Both the position numbers and the translations under genes were made by a program. The notes under the pieces are model-generated. The model saw only the letters and a program-made list of their open reading frames with translations. It was not told the origin of the DNA and did no database searches. Below are positions 16,482-27,600 of a stretch of DNA of 64,000 nucleotides, piece by piece (positions within the stretch are counted from its first letter, which is position 1; every line of letters starts with the position of its first letter). Origin of the DNA: Streptomyces rimosus subsp. rimosus. Its GTDB lineage: Bacteria; Actinomycetota; Actinomycetes; Streptomycetales; Streptomycetaceae. The stretch is taken from positions 14,794 through 78,793 of the forward strand of contig NZ_JOCQ01000035.1 in assembly GCF_000720725.1 (NCBI RefSeq), written 5' to 3'.

Positions 16482-17646
16482 CCGGCCGTTCCGGTACGGG
16501 AGGCGCCGCGGGCGCGGGCTGCGGCGGCGCGAGCAGCCGGCCGCACGCCAGCCCCCGCGCCGTACGCACCCCCGCCACCAGCCAGGCCGTCGCCAGTACG
16601 CCGAACAGCCCCACCGCGAGCCAGGTGAAGGCCGTGAGGCCGGTGTGGCGGGCGAGACCGGCCGCGCCCGTCACGCACGTACCGACCGGGAAGGTGAACG
16701 CCCACCAGGTCATCGAGAACGTCATCCCGGCGCGGAGGGCCCGGACGACCAGCGCCGTCGCCAGCGCCAGCCACAGCAGCGCGAAGCCCATGACGGGCAC
16801 GCCGTACAGCAGCGCGAAGGCGCTCATCGCCCGCGCGTATCCGGCGCCGACCGCGCCGGGCGCGGCGTCGGCGAGGTTGCCGACCGCGGTCGTGGACTGG
16901 CCCAGCGGGCCGAGGACGAGGAAGAGCGTCGGGGTCAGCGCGAGCGGCAGCGGGCCGTGGTGGAGCAGCCGGGCCACGACCAGCGGCAGCATCAGCAGCG
17001 TGGCCAGCAGCGACATCCCGAACATCGCGTAACAGGCGAGGAGCATCGCCTGCTGCCACTGCCCGGCGGGCAGGTGCGGCACCAGGCCGGGGCCGAGCGC
17101 CGCCGAGACCATGGGGGCCACCAGCGGCAGGAGCCATACCGGGGAGGCGGTGCCGGGTTCGATCCGGTGCCGGGCCACCATCAGATACGGCACCGCCGCG
17201 GCCGCCGTGAGCCCGGCCGCCGTCCCGGCGCACCACAGCACGGCGTCCACCGCGACCGCGGCCGGCTCGCCGAGCACATCGGTACCGACGGCGAGCGTCC
17301 CGCCGCCGACCGCCAGCAGCGCCATCGACAGACAGCCGTAGAACGGCGCCACCGCCGGGTCGAGCAGGTGGCGGCGCGCCTGGTCGGTGTGGTGGAGCCA
17401 GTGGGCGGTACGGGCGGCCAGCAGGACCAGCAGCAGGGCGGCGGACAGCGCCCAGACCGCGACGTACACGCCGCGCAGCAGCGGGGTGTGCGGGAGGGCG
17501 GCGCCGGCGTTGGCGACGATGGCGGTGCCCATCACGGTGGCGTACCAGTTGGGGCCGAGGTGACGCAGGGCCGCCGGGGGCGCGCCGGGGGCGCGGGCGA
17601 CGAGGCGGGGGCCGGTGCGGGCGGAGGACTGCGTCGGGGATGCCAT
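16453..17646 (-). CDS. TDT/SLAC1-family membrane transporter
   Basis: The protein is about 397 residues with ten hydrophobic helices and the family opening HLGPNWYATVMGTAIVANAG. The TehA/Mae1 (tellurite-resistance/dicarboxylate transporter) family carries C4-dicarboxylates, sulfite or anions; the substrate is not visible here. The C-terminus is Pro/Ala-rich. Divergent from it, 70 bp away, is a LysR regulator that probably controls it. The 3' end runs 29 bp into the convergent receptor gene. The start ATG 17646 lies just after the first conserved hydrophilic segment begins. Confidence 0.85.
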   Translation of the reverse strand: MASPTQSSARTGPRLVARAPGAPPAALRHLGPNWYATVMGTAIVANAGAALPHTPLLRGVYVAVWALSAALLLVLLAARTAHWLHHTDQARRHLLDPAVAPFYGCLSMALLAVGGGTLAVGTDVLGEPAAVAVDAVLWCAGTAAGLTAAAAVPYLMVARHRIEPGTASPVWLLPLVAPMVSAALGPGLVPHLPAGQWQQAMLLACYAMFGMSLLATLLMLPLVVARLLHHGPLPLALTPTLFLVLGPLGQSTTAVGNLADAAPGAVGAGYARAMSAFALLYGVPVMGFALLWLALATALVVRALRAGMTFSMTWWAFTFPVGTCVTGAAGLARHTGLTAFTWLAVGLFGVLATAWLVAGVRTARGLACGRLLAPPQPAPAAPPVPERPVSVPAPARP

Positions 17647-17716
17647 GGTCCCAGCTTCACCGCCCGTCCCGCCGCCCGCCAGGGACCCCGTTTCTATGAG
17701 GGCATAAGCTGGGGTT

Positions 17717-18667
17717 ATGGCCAGAGCGAACGGCGAAGAGCGATCCGACGCGGGCCCGGTGGTACCGCTCGCGCACCGGGTACCGGACCTCGGCGCGCTG
17801 GAACTGCTGCTCGCCGTCGCCCGGCTCGGCAGCCTCGGGCGGGCCGCCCGCGAGCGGGGCATCAGCCAGCCCGCCGCCAGCAGCCGGATCCGCTCGATGG
17901 AACAGCAGCTGGGCGTGGCCCTCGTCGAGCGCTCGCCGCGCGGCTCGCGCCTGACGGACGCGGGAGCGCTGGTCACGGACTGGGCGCGACGGGTGGTGGA
18001 GGCCGCCGAAGCCTTCGACGCGGGCGCGCAGGCGCTGCGGGGACGGCGGGACTCGCGGCTGCGGGTGGCCGCCAGCATGACCATCGCCGAATACCTGCTG
18101 CCCGGCTGGCTCATCGCGCTGCGCGCCCAGCGCCCCGATACCGCGGTGTCCCTGCTGGCCGGGAACTCCGCCGCGGTCGCCGAGCGGCTCCTCGCGGGCG
18201 AGGCCGACCTCGGTTTCGTGGAGGGGCTGGACGTACCCGCCGGGCTGGACGGCGCGGTCATCGGCCACGACCGGCTGGTGGTGGTCGCCGCGCCCGCCCA
18301 TCCGTGGGCCCGGCGCCGCACGGAGCTGACCGTCGCCGAACTGGCCGCCACCCCGCTGATCCTGCGCGAACACGGCTCCGGTACCCGTCAGGTCCTGGAC
18401 GCGGCCCTGGCCGGACACGGCGGCCTGGCGGCCCCGCTGCTGGAGCTGGCCTCCACCACGGCGGTCAAGGCGGCGGCGGTGAGCGGCGCGGGCCCCTCGG
18501 TGCTGAGCGAACTGGCCGTGGGGGAGGAGCTTGCGGCGCGGCGGCTGGTCGAGGTCCCCGTCCTCGGTACCCGCTTCGGCCGCGACCTGCGGGCCGTCTG
18601 GCCGTCGGGGCAGCGCCCGGCAGGTCCGGCCCGCCACTTGCTGGGGCTGACCCGGGCGCTGCCCTGA
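17717..18667 (+). CDS. LysR-family transcriptional regulator
   Basis: The protein is 316 residues. The N-terminal helix-turn-helix lies at residues about 25-85 (LELLLAVARLGSLGRAARERG, ISQPAASSRIRSMEQQLGVAL), followed by a LysR effector domain (ASMTIAEYLLPGWL; NSAAVAERLLAGEADLGFVEG). It is divergent from the TDT transporter with a 70-bp gap, the classic LysR arrangement, and most likely activates that gene in response to its substrate. Confidence 0.9.
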   Translation: MARANGEERSDAGPVVPLAHRVPDLGALELLLAVARLGSLGRAARERGISQPAASSRIRSMEQQLGVALVERSPRGSRLTDAGALVTDWARRVVEAAEAFDAGAQALRGRRDSRLRVAASMTIAEYLLPGWLIALRAQRPDTAVSLLAGNSAAVAERLLAGEADLGFVEGLDVPAGLDGAVIGHDRLVVVAAPAHPWARRRTELTVAELAATPLILREHGSGTRQVLDAALAGHGGLAAPLLELASTTAVKAAAVSGAGPSVLSELAVGEELAARRLVEVPVLGTRFGRDLRAVWPSGQRPAGPARHLLGLTRALP

Positions 18668-18676
18668 GCGCGCGCC

Positions 18677-19213
18677 TCATCGGTCGGCCTGGTACGCCGC
18701 GTCCGCGCCGGTGGCCGTCCGGCCGTTGGAGGCGATGACGGTGACCGTGCGGTCGCCTCTGATCTGGAAGACGTTGGTGGGCCGCTGCTGGTTGCGCGGG
18801 TTGCAGACCGGGTGGGGGACGGTGAAGACCGTGCGGTAGCGCACTCCGTCGGACGTGGTCACCTGCGTCACGAAGGTGACCACCCCCCTCTTGGCGGGAT
18901 TGCTGCCGTTGGGCGCCTCGTAGATCCAGTTGCCCTGCGCCGTGCTCGCGGAGTCCGTCGGCACGACCGTGAGTGCGTGGTCCGCGTTGAACTGCACGGT
19001 CCGCACCTTGGTGCCGTCCTGGGTGTACGGCTTGGACAGCTCGAACGCGGCGGGGCCGCCGGGCCGCGGCGCATCGGTGAAGTCGCGTTCGCTGCCGCCG
19101 CACTGCCCGGCGGCGGCCACCGCGGCGGATCCCTGCCCGGCCGAGAAGCCGAGAACGAGCGCGGAGGACAGTCCCACGGCGGCAGCGGACCTGATGAGGT
19201 GTCGGAACGACAT
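18677..19213 (-). CDS. Secreted protein of unknown function
   Basis: The product is 178 residues with a Sec signal peptide (MSFRHLIRSAAAVGLSSALV), probably cut near GSAAVAAA. The mature part has two cysteines, is rich in Thr and Val, and looks all-beta, with repeated short strands such as TVRTVQ-like and TVTVIASNG. An in-frame ATG at 19237 would add eight residues that spoil the signal. It stands alone, convergent with the LysR gene. I do not recognise the family. Confidence 0.65.
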   Translation of the reverse strand: MSFRHLIRSAAAVGLSSALVLGFSAGQGSAAVAAAGQCGGSERDFTDAPRPGGPAAFELSKPYTQDGTKVRTVQFNADHALTVVPTDSASTAQGNWIYEAPNGSNPAKRGVVTFVTQVTTSDGVRYRTVFTVPHPVCNPRNQQRPTNVFQIRGDRTVTVIASNGRTATGADAAYQADR

Positions 19214-19405
19214 GGCACAACCCACTTTCATCGGCAAAACAGCACGTGGCCGGGCATCGCTGCACGAGCGAATTCCGTACGGCGTTGACGCAGGTCAGCG
19301 CCGATGCAGCGAGCGTAGCCAGCCTCGGGCCCGGGCTTGCATCGCCGAATCGGATGGGTTTGCCGCCGCGAATACGTGGCCATATGGGAGTGCCGGTGCG
19401 GGGCG

Positions 19406-20101
19406 TCAGTCCCCGTGCGCCGCGGCCACCAGCGCGTCCATCACCCGTGTGTCGTCCCCGGCCTCCGGATGCCACTGCACGGACAGGACGAAGTGGTCCG
19501 CGCCGGGCATTTCCAGGGCTTCGACCGTGCCGTCCGTCGCGTGGGCGGAGGGGTGCAGGCCGTGGCCGAGGCGGTCGACGGACTGGTGGTGGTAGGTCGG
19601 TACGGACACCGCCTCGGGCAGGATGCCGCCGAGCAGGGTGCCGGGCTCCGGCTTGACCTCGTGGCGGGCGAAGAGCCCGGCGGGACCCGCGTGGCCGTCG
19701 ATGTGCTGGACGAGGGTGCCGCCCAGGGCGACGTTCAGCAGCTGCATGCCCCGGCAGATGCCGAGCAGCGGCACGCGCGCCTGCAGGGCGGCCTCGATCA
19801 GCGCCAGCTCCCAGGTGTCCCGGTCACGGGCCGGGGGCCCGGTGCGCGGGTCGGGGTCGGCTCCGTACCGTACGGGTTCGACGTCCGGGCCGCCCGCGAT
19901 CACCAGGCCGTCCAGCCGGGCGAGAATCTCCGCCGCGGTGCCGGGGTCGCCGGGCGGCAGCAGGGCGGCCAGGCCGCCGGAGCGCTGGACGAGGCGGTGG
20001 TAGCCGGCCGGGAGCAGTGCGGCGGGCAGGGCCCAGACGCCCCAGCGGGCGTCGTCGGCGAGGTAGGTGGTGACGCCGATGAGGGGTGGTGCGGGGGACA
20101 T
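19406..20101 (-). CDS. Gamma-glutamyl-gamma-aminobutyrate hydrolase-like protein (PuuD family)
   Basis: This is a 231-residue class I glutamine-amidotransferase-like hydrolase. The nucleophile elbow reads LLGICRGMQLLN, and the acid/base region is YHHQSVDRLG with SVQWHPEA near the end, giving the Cys-His-Glu set. It should cleave the gamma-glutamyl amide made by the GlnA4-like enzyme encoded at 22562, releasing glutamate. Start ATG 20101 has GGAGG five bases before it. It lies 32 bp after the permease gene on the same strand, so the two form an operon. Confidence 0.9.
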   Translation of the reverse strand: MSPAPPLIGVTTYLADDARWGVWALPAALLPAGYHRLVQRSGGLAALLPPGDPGTAAEILARLDGLVIAGGPDVEPVRYGADPDPRTGPPARDRDTWELALIEAALQARVPLLGICRGMQLLNVALGGTLVQHIDGHAGPAGLFARHEVKPEPGTLLGGILPEAVSVPTYHHQSVDRLGHGLHPSAHATDGTVEALEMPGADHFVLSVQWHPEAGDDTRVMDALVAAAHGD

Positions 20102-20133
20102 GGGGCCTCCGAAGGGTGCGGGCGGGGGGCGGA

Positions 20134-21606
<1,473 letters not shown>

Positions 21607-21650
21607 GAGCCGCTCCTGCTCGCCGGGGGTGGGTGAGGGGGAAGTGGTGC

Positions 21651-21678
21651 GGTAAAGGTTTAGCCGCATACCTTTGCC
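21651..21678 (-). promoter_or_regulatory. Inverted repeat upstream of the amine permease
   Basis: GGTAAAGGT (21651-21659) and ACCTTTGCC (21670-21678) are complementary at 8 of 9 positions with a 10-bp spacer. It lies between the permease start and the end of the FadR-type gene. It is a plausible operator; no consensus is available to compare. Confidence 0.4.
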
Positions 21679-21720
21679 TCGCGATGCTGCCGAGCGCAAG
21701 ACCCCTGCGTAAAAGACTGG

Positions 21721-22488
21721 TTACGGCGGCGGGGCCGTCAAGAACCCGCGCAGCAACGCCGCCGTACCCGCGCAGTGTTCGCGCATCACCTCCCGCGCCC
21801 CGTCCGCGTCCCCCTCCAGTACCGCTTCGACCAGGGCGGTGTGCTGCGCCTGCGAGTGCTCCAGGTTGCGCACCAGCAGCGGGATGCAGTCCAGCAACTC
21901 GTTCACGCCCGCCCGCACGGCGGCGTACTGCGCCGCCAGCGACGGCGAACCGGCCAGCTCGGCCAGCGTCAGGTGCAGCAGCGTGTCCCGCCGCCGGTAG
22001 TCCGCCAGCGGCGCGTCGTGCGTCGCCGCCAGCGCCTCCCGCAGCCGTCGCGCCTGCGCGTCGTCCAGGCCGTGCGCGGCGCACAGCCCCGCGGCGCCCA
22101 CCTCCAGCACCTCGCGGAACCGCAGCGTGTCCTCGACGTCGACCTTGCCGATGCGGCGCCGCAGCTCGTCCTCGTCCGCGTTCTGCCGGCGCGGCCGTAC
22201 GAACGTGCCGCCGTAACGGCCGCGCCGGCTCTCCACCAGACCCTCGTCCTGGAGCACCTTGAGCACCTCGCGCAGCGTCACCCGGCTGATGTGCAGCCGC
22301 TCCGCCAACTCGCGCTCCGCGGGCAGGCGTTCGCCCCCGGGCACCAGGCCCAGCCGGACGATCTGGAGTATCTGCTCCAGCGCCTCCTCGAAGCCGTTGC
22401 CCGCCCGCACCGGGCGCAGCACGGGCGCCAGCCGGTCCGCGGGGCACTCCTCCCGGCCGTCCGCCACGCCATCTCCAGCACCGTCCAC
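21721..22488 (-). CDS. FadR-type GntR-family regulator of the amine cluster
   Basis: The protein is about 255 residues. The winged helix (residues about 20-90) contains LPAERELAERLHISRVTLREVLKVLQDEGLVESRRGRYGGTF in order, and an all-helical FCD-type domain follows, with likely metal-binding Asp and His residues. GTG 22488 has AAGGGG five bases upstream; GTG 22467 is an alternative. It is divergent from the GlnA4-like gene (74 bp) and just downstream of the permease gene, so it probably governs both, with the amine or a glutamylated product as effector. Confidence 0.88.
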   Translation of the reverse strand: MDGAGDGVADGREECPADRLAPVLRPVRAGNGFEEALEQILQIVRLGLVPGGERLPAERELAERLHISRVTLREVLKVLQDEGLVESRRGRYGGTFVRPRRQNADEDELRRRIGKVDVEDTLRFREVLEVGAAGLCAAHGLDDAQARRLREALAATHDAPLADYRRRDTLLHLTLAELAGSPSLAAQYAAVRAGVNELLDCIPLLVRNLEHSQAQHTALVEAVLEGDADGAREVMREHCAGTAALLRGFLTAPPP

Positions 22489-22502
22489 CGGAACCCCTTC
22501 CC

Positions 22503-22513
22503 AACCAATGGTT
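22503..22513. promoter_or_regulatory. Near-palindrome in the divergent regulator/synthetase gap
   Basis: AACCAATGGTT is an 11-bp dyad in the 74-bp gap between the FadR-type gene and the GlnA4-like gene. Its size and place suit a GntR half-site pair. Support is positional only. Confidence 0.35.
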
Positions 22514-22561
22514 CGCCGCCCTACCTTATGACCTCCGGACGCAGCGACAGGAGGCACCACC

Positions 22562-23929
22562 GTGGCAGACCGCACGCCCCCGCTCCCCGTCGAGGAGCTG
22601 AGACGGCTCGTCGACGCCGGGGAGATCGACACTGTCGTCCTGGCCTTCACCGACATGCAGGGCAGGCTCACCGGCAAGCGGTTCGCCGCCCGGCACTTCC
22701 TCGACGAGGTACTGGAGCACGGCACCGAGGGCTGCAACTACCTCCTCGCGGTGGACGTGGACCTCAACACCGTCCAGGGCTACGCGATGTCCTCCTGGGA
22801 GCGCGGTTACGGCGACTTCGCCATGCACGGCGACGCCGCCACCCTGCGCCGCACCCCCTGGAACCCCGGCACCGCCCTGCTCACCGCCGACCTCGCCTGG
22901 CACGACGGCTCACCGGTCGCCGCCTCCCCGCGGCAGATCCTGCGCCGCCAGCTCGACCGGCTCGCCGAGCGCGGCTGGAACGCGTACGCGGGCACGGAGC
23001 TTGAGTTCATCGTCTTCCGCGACACCTACGAGGACGCCTGGAACCGCGGCTACCGGGAGCTGACCCCCGCCAACCAGTACAACACCGACTACTCGATCCT
23101 CGGCACCGGCCGCGTCGAGCCGCTGCTGCGCCGCATCCGCAACGAGATGGGCGCCGCCGGGATGACCGTGGAGTCCGCCAAGGGCGAGTGCAACCTCGGC
23201 CAGCACGAGATCGCGTTCCGCTACGACGAGGCGCTGACCACCTGCGACCAGCACACGGTCTACAAGACCGGCGCCAAGGAGATCGCCGCCCAGGAGGGCA
23301 TGGCGCTGACCTTCATGGCCAAGTACAACGAGCGCGAGGGCAACTCCTGCCACATCCACCTCTCGCTGCGCGACGAGGCCGGGCAGCCCGTGCTCGCGGA
23401 CGACGCGGAACCGTACGGCATGTCCCGGGTCATGCGGCACTTCCTCGCCGGGCAGCTCGCCGCGCTGCGCGACTTCACGCTCTTCTACGCCCCCAACATC
23501 AACTCCTACAAGCGCTTCCGGCCCGGCTCCTTCGCCCCCACCGCCGTCGCCTGGGGCCCGGACAACCGCACCTGCGCGCTGCGCGTCATCGGCCACGGCC
23601 CCGGCCACCGCCTGGAGAACCGGCTGCCCGGCGGCGACGTCAACCCGTACCTCGCGGTCGCCGCCATGGTCGCCGCGGGCCTGTACGGAATAGAGCACGA
23701 ACTCGAACTCCCCGAGGCGTGTACGGGCAACGCCTACACCGGCGACGCCGAGCACGTGCCCGCCACCCTGCGCGAGGCCGCCGCCCTGTGGGAGGCGAGC
23801 CCCATCGCCCGCGAGGCGTTCGGCGACGAGGTCGTCGAGCACTACCTGCACATGGCCCGCGTCGAACAGGACGCGTACGACGCCGCCGTCACGGACTGGG
23901 AGCGCTTCCGCTCCTTCGAGCGCATGTAA
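22562..23929 (+). CDS. glnA4: GlnA4-like gamma-glutamyl-amine (ethanolamide) synthetase
   Basis: This is a 455-residue type I glutamine-synthetase-like enzyme. Its N-terminal beta-grasp reads VVLAFTDMQGRLTGKRF, and metal and ATP sites are in AGTELEFIVF, SAKGECNLGQHEIAFRY and GNSCHIHLSL. Relatives ligate glutamate to amines other than ammonia; in Streptomyces coelicolor GlnA4 makes gamma-glutamylethanolamide and GlnA3 acts on polyamines. The flanking alcohol- and aldehyde-oxidising genes and the Eat-like permease favour ethanolamine. GTG 22562 is preceded by AGGAGG. It begins an operon with two dehydrogenases and is divergent from its probable regulator. Confidence 0.82.
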   Translation: MADRTPPLPVEELRRLVDAGEIDTVVLAFTDMQGRLTGKRFAARHFLDEVLEHGTEGCNYLLAVDVDLNTVQGYAMSSWERGYGDFAMHGDAATLRRTPWNPGTALLTADLAWHDGSPVAASPRQILRRQLDRLAERGWNAYAGTELEFIVFRDTYEDAWNRGYRELTPANQYNTDYSILGTGRVEPLLRRIRNEMGAAGMTVESAKGECNLGQHEIAFRYDEALTTCDQHTVYKTGAKEIAAQEGMALTFMAKYNEREGNSCHIHLSLRDEAGQPVLADDAEPYGMSRVMRHFLAGQLAALRDFTLFYAPNINSYKRFRPGSFAPTAVAWGPDNRTCALRVIGHGPGHRLENRLPGGDVNPYLAVAAMVAAGLYGIEHELELPEACTGNAYTGDAEHVPATLREAAALWEASPIAREAFGDEVVEHYLHMARVEQDAYDAAVTDWERFRSFERM

Positions 23930-23942
23930 GGAAGACCGCCAC

Positions 23943-25310
23943 GTGTTGCAAGAGCTGCGCATCATCAACCCGGCGACGGAGGAACCGGTAGCCGTCGTCC
24001 CCGTCACCACCCCCGCCGAGGTGGACGAGGCGGTCCGGCGGGCCGCCGCGGCGCAGGAGAAGTGGGCCGCGCTGCCGCCCGGCGACCGGGCCCGTGTGCT
24101 GCGGCGGTTCGCCGGGGTCGTACGGGACCATGTCCCCGCGCTCGCCCGGCTCGAACTGGCCGAGGCCGGGCACCCCCTGGGAAACGCCGAGTGGGAGGCG
24201 AACAACGTCGTCGACCTGCTGGAATACGCCGCCGGGGGAGTGGAGCGGCTGACCGGCACCCAGATCCCGGTCGCCGGCGGCCTGAACATCACCGTCCAGG
24301 AGCCGCTGGGCGTCGTCGCCGTCATCGCGCCCTGGAACTTCCCGATGCCGATCGCCGCCTGGGGCACGGCCCCCGCGCTGGCGGCGGGCAACGCCGTCCT
24401 CCTCAAACCCGCCGAGACCACCCCACTCACCGCCCTCCGGCTCGCCGAGTACGCGCTGGAGGCGGGCGTGCCCGAGGGGCTGTTCCAGGTGCTGCCCGGC
24501 GAGGGCGCGGTGACCGGCAACGCCCTGGTCGGACATCCCGGCGTGGCCAAGGTCGTCTTCACCGGCTCCACCGCCACCGGACGCGGCATCGCCGCCAAGT
24601 GCGCCGCGCAGACCAAGCGGCTCACCCTCGAACTCGGCGGCAAGAGCCCCAACATCGTCTTCGCGGACGCCGACCTCGAACGGGCCGCGGCCGCAGCGCC
24701 CGGCTCCTTCCTCGACAACACCGGCCAGGACTGCTGCGCCCGCAGCCGCATCCTGGTCCAGCGCTCCGTCTACGACCGCTTCATGGAGCTGCTGGAGCCC
24801 GCCGTGAAGTCGTTCGTCGCGGGCGACCCGGCCGACCCCGCCACGCAGATGGGCCCGCTGATCTCCGCGGCCCAGCGCGAGCGCGTACGGTCCTACGTCC
24901 CCGAGGACGCGCCCGCCGCCATCCGCGGCGAGGCCCCCAAGGGCAAGGGCTTCTGGTACCCGGCCACCGTCCTGGAGGGGCGGCCGGACGACCGTACCGC
25001 CGTCGAGGAGATCTTCGGACCCGTCGCCGTCGCGATCCCCTTCGAGGACGAGGCCGACGCGGTCCGGCTCGCCAACGCCACCGACTACGGCCTGTCCGGC
25101 TCCCTCTGGACCCGTGACGTGGGCCGCGCCCTGCGGGTGTCCGGCGCGGTCGCCGCCGGCAACCTCTCCGTCAACTCGCACAGCAGCGTCCGCTACTGGA
25201 CCCCGTTCGGTGGCTACAAGCAGTCCGGACTCGGCCGCGAACTCGGCCCCGGCGCGCTCGCCGCCTTCACCGAGACCAAGAACATCTTCATCAGCACCGA
25301 GGAGAGCTAA
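23943..25310 (+). CDS. NAD-dependent aldehyde dehydrogenase
   Basis: This is a 455-residue protein of the aldehyde dehydrogenase superfamily. The coenzyme region is VIAPWNFPMPIAAWG, the general base is in LTLELGGKSPNIVF, and the catalytic cysteine lies in NTGQDCCARSRIL. In the proposed ethanolamine route it would oxidise gamma-glutamylacetaldehyde amide to gamma-glutamylglycine. It follows the synthetase by 13 bp, with GGAAG before GTG 23943, and its TAA directly abuts the next start, so all three are one operon. The length is slightly below the 480-500 residues usual for the family, at the N-terminus. Confidence 0.88.
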   Translation: MLQELRIINPATEEPVAVVPVTTPAEVDEAVRRAAAAQEKWAALPPGDRARVLRRFAGVVRDHVPALARLELAEAGHPLGNAEWEANNVVDLLEYAAGGVERLTGTQIPVAGGLNITVQEPLGVVAVIAPWNFPMPIAAWGTAPALAAGNAVLLKPAETTPLTALRLAEYALEAGVPEGLFQVLPGEGAVTGNALVGHPGVAKVVFTGSTATGRGIAAKCAAQTKRLTLELGGKSPNIVFADADLERAAAAAPGSFLDNTGQDCCARSRILVQRSVYDRFMELLEPAVKSFVAGDPADPATQMGPLISAAQRERVRSYVPEDAPAAIRGEAPKGKGFWYPATVLEGRPDDRTAVEEIFGPVAVAIPFEDEADAVRLANATDYGLSGSLWTRDVGRALRVSGAVAAGNLSVNSHSSVRYWTPFGGYKQSGLGRELGPGALAAFTETKNIFISTEES

Positions 25311-26123
25311 GTGACCGACCAGACCCCCGCGGCCACCGGCGCCGGCGAGACCCCCGTGTGCCGCCGCCTCGTCGGCCGCACCGCCGTCATCACCGGCGCC
25401 GGCAGCGGCATCGGCCTGGCCACCGCCCGCCGGCTGGCCTCCGAGGGCGCGAACGTCGTCTGCGCCGACATCGACGAGCAGGCCGGCAAGGCCGCCGCCG
25501 AAGAGGTCGGCGGCATCTTCGTCCAGGTGGACGTGACCGCCTCCGACCAGGTCGAGGCGCTGTTCAAGGCCGCGTACGACACGTACGGCTCGGTGGACGT
25601 GGCGTTCAACAACGCCGGCATCTCGCCCGCCGACGACGACTCGATCCTCACCACCGGGCTGGACGCCTGGAAGCGCGTCCAGGAGGTCAACCTCACCTCC
25701 GTCTACCTGTGCTGCAAGCACGCGCTGCCCTACATGCAGCGCCAGGGCAAGGGCTCCATCATCAACACCGCGTCCTTCGTGGCCGTGATGGGCGCCGCCA
25801 CCTCGCAGATCAGCTACACCGCCTCCAAGGGCGGCGTGCTGTCGATGTCCCGCGAGCTGGGCGTGCAGTTCGCCCGCGAGGGCATCCGGGTGAACGCGCT
25901 GTGCCCGGGGCCGGTGAACACGCCGCTGCTGAAGGAGCTGTTCGCCAAGGACCCGGAGCGCGCCGCGCGCCGCCTGGTGCACGTCCCCGTCGGCCGGTTC
26001 GCCGAGCCCGAGGAGATCGCGGCCGCGGTCGCCTTCCTCGCCAGCGACGACTCCTCCTTCGTGAACGCCGCGGAGTTCCTGGTGGACGGCGGGATCGCAG
26101 GGGCGTACGTCACACCCGTGTAG
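25311..26123 (+). CDS. Short-chain dehydrogenase/reductase
   Basis: This is a 270-residue classical SDR with the cofactor motif VITGAGSGIGLATARRLA, the NNAG motif FNNAGISPAD and the catalytic Ser (NTASF) and YTASKGG tetrad. As the partner of the synthetase and aldehyde dehydrogenase, it most likely oxidises the alcohol of gamma-glutamylethanolamide to the aldehyde. GTG 25311 starts immediately after the upstream stop, with GGAGAG before it. The last operon gene is followed by a hairpin at 26165-26192. Confidence 0.85.
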   Translation: MTDQTPAATGAGETPVCRRLVGRTAVITGAGSGIGLATARRLASEGANVVCADIDEQAGKAAAEEVGGIFVQVDVTASDQVEALFKAAYDTYGSVDVAFNNAGISPADDDSILTTGLDAWKRVQEVNLTSVYLCCKHALPYMQRQGKGSIINTASFVAVMGAATSQISYTASKGGVLSMSRELGVQFAREGIRVNALCPGPVNTPLLKELFAKDPERAARRLVHVPVGRFAEPEEIAAAVAFLASDDSSFVNAAEFLVDGGIAGAYVTPV

Positions 26124-26164
26124 GCCACAGCCTTTTTCGCGGATACAGTCCGAAGATCACCACC

Positions 26165-26192
26165 GGGACCGGTGCCCCGGCGCGCCGGTCCC
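26165..26192 (+). terminator. Hairpin after the amine operon
   Basis: The perfect stem GGGACCGG (26165-26172) / CCGGTCCC (26185-26192) has a 12-nt loop. It lies 41 bp after the dehydrogenase stop and 51 bp before the next start. It lacks a T-run. Confidence 0.45.
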
Positions 26193-26243
26193 CTGCCCGC
26201 AGGAATGTCAATGCCGACCTTCCGCCCCAACCCCCGGAGAACC

Positions 26244-27545
<1,302 letters not shown>

Positions 27546-27549
27546 CCCG

Positions 27550-27600
27550 GTACGCGGGGAGGACCGTAACTACAGGAAGGTGCGGCCCTCCCCGCGGTAC
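27550..27600. terminator. Hairpin between convergent genes
   Basis: GTACGCGGGGAGG (27550-27562) pairs with CCTCCCCGCGGTAC (27587-27600) with one bulged base. The right arm lies inside the end of the minus-strand gene. It is probably bidirectional. Confidence 0.55.
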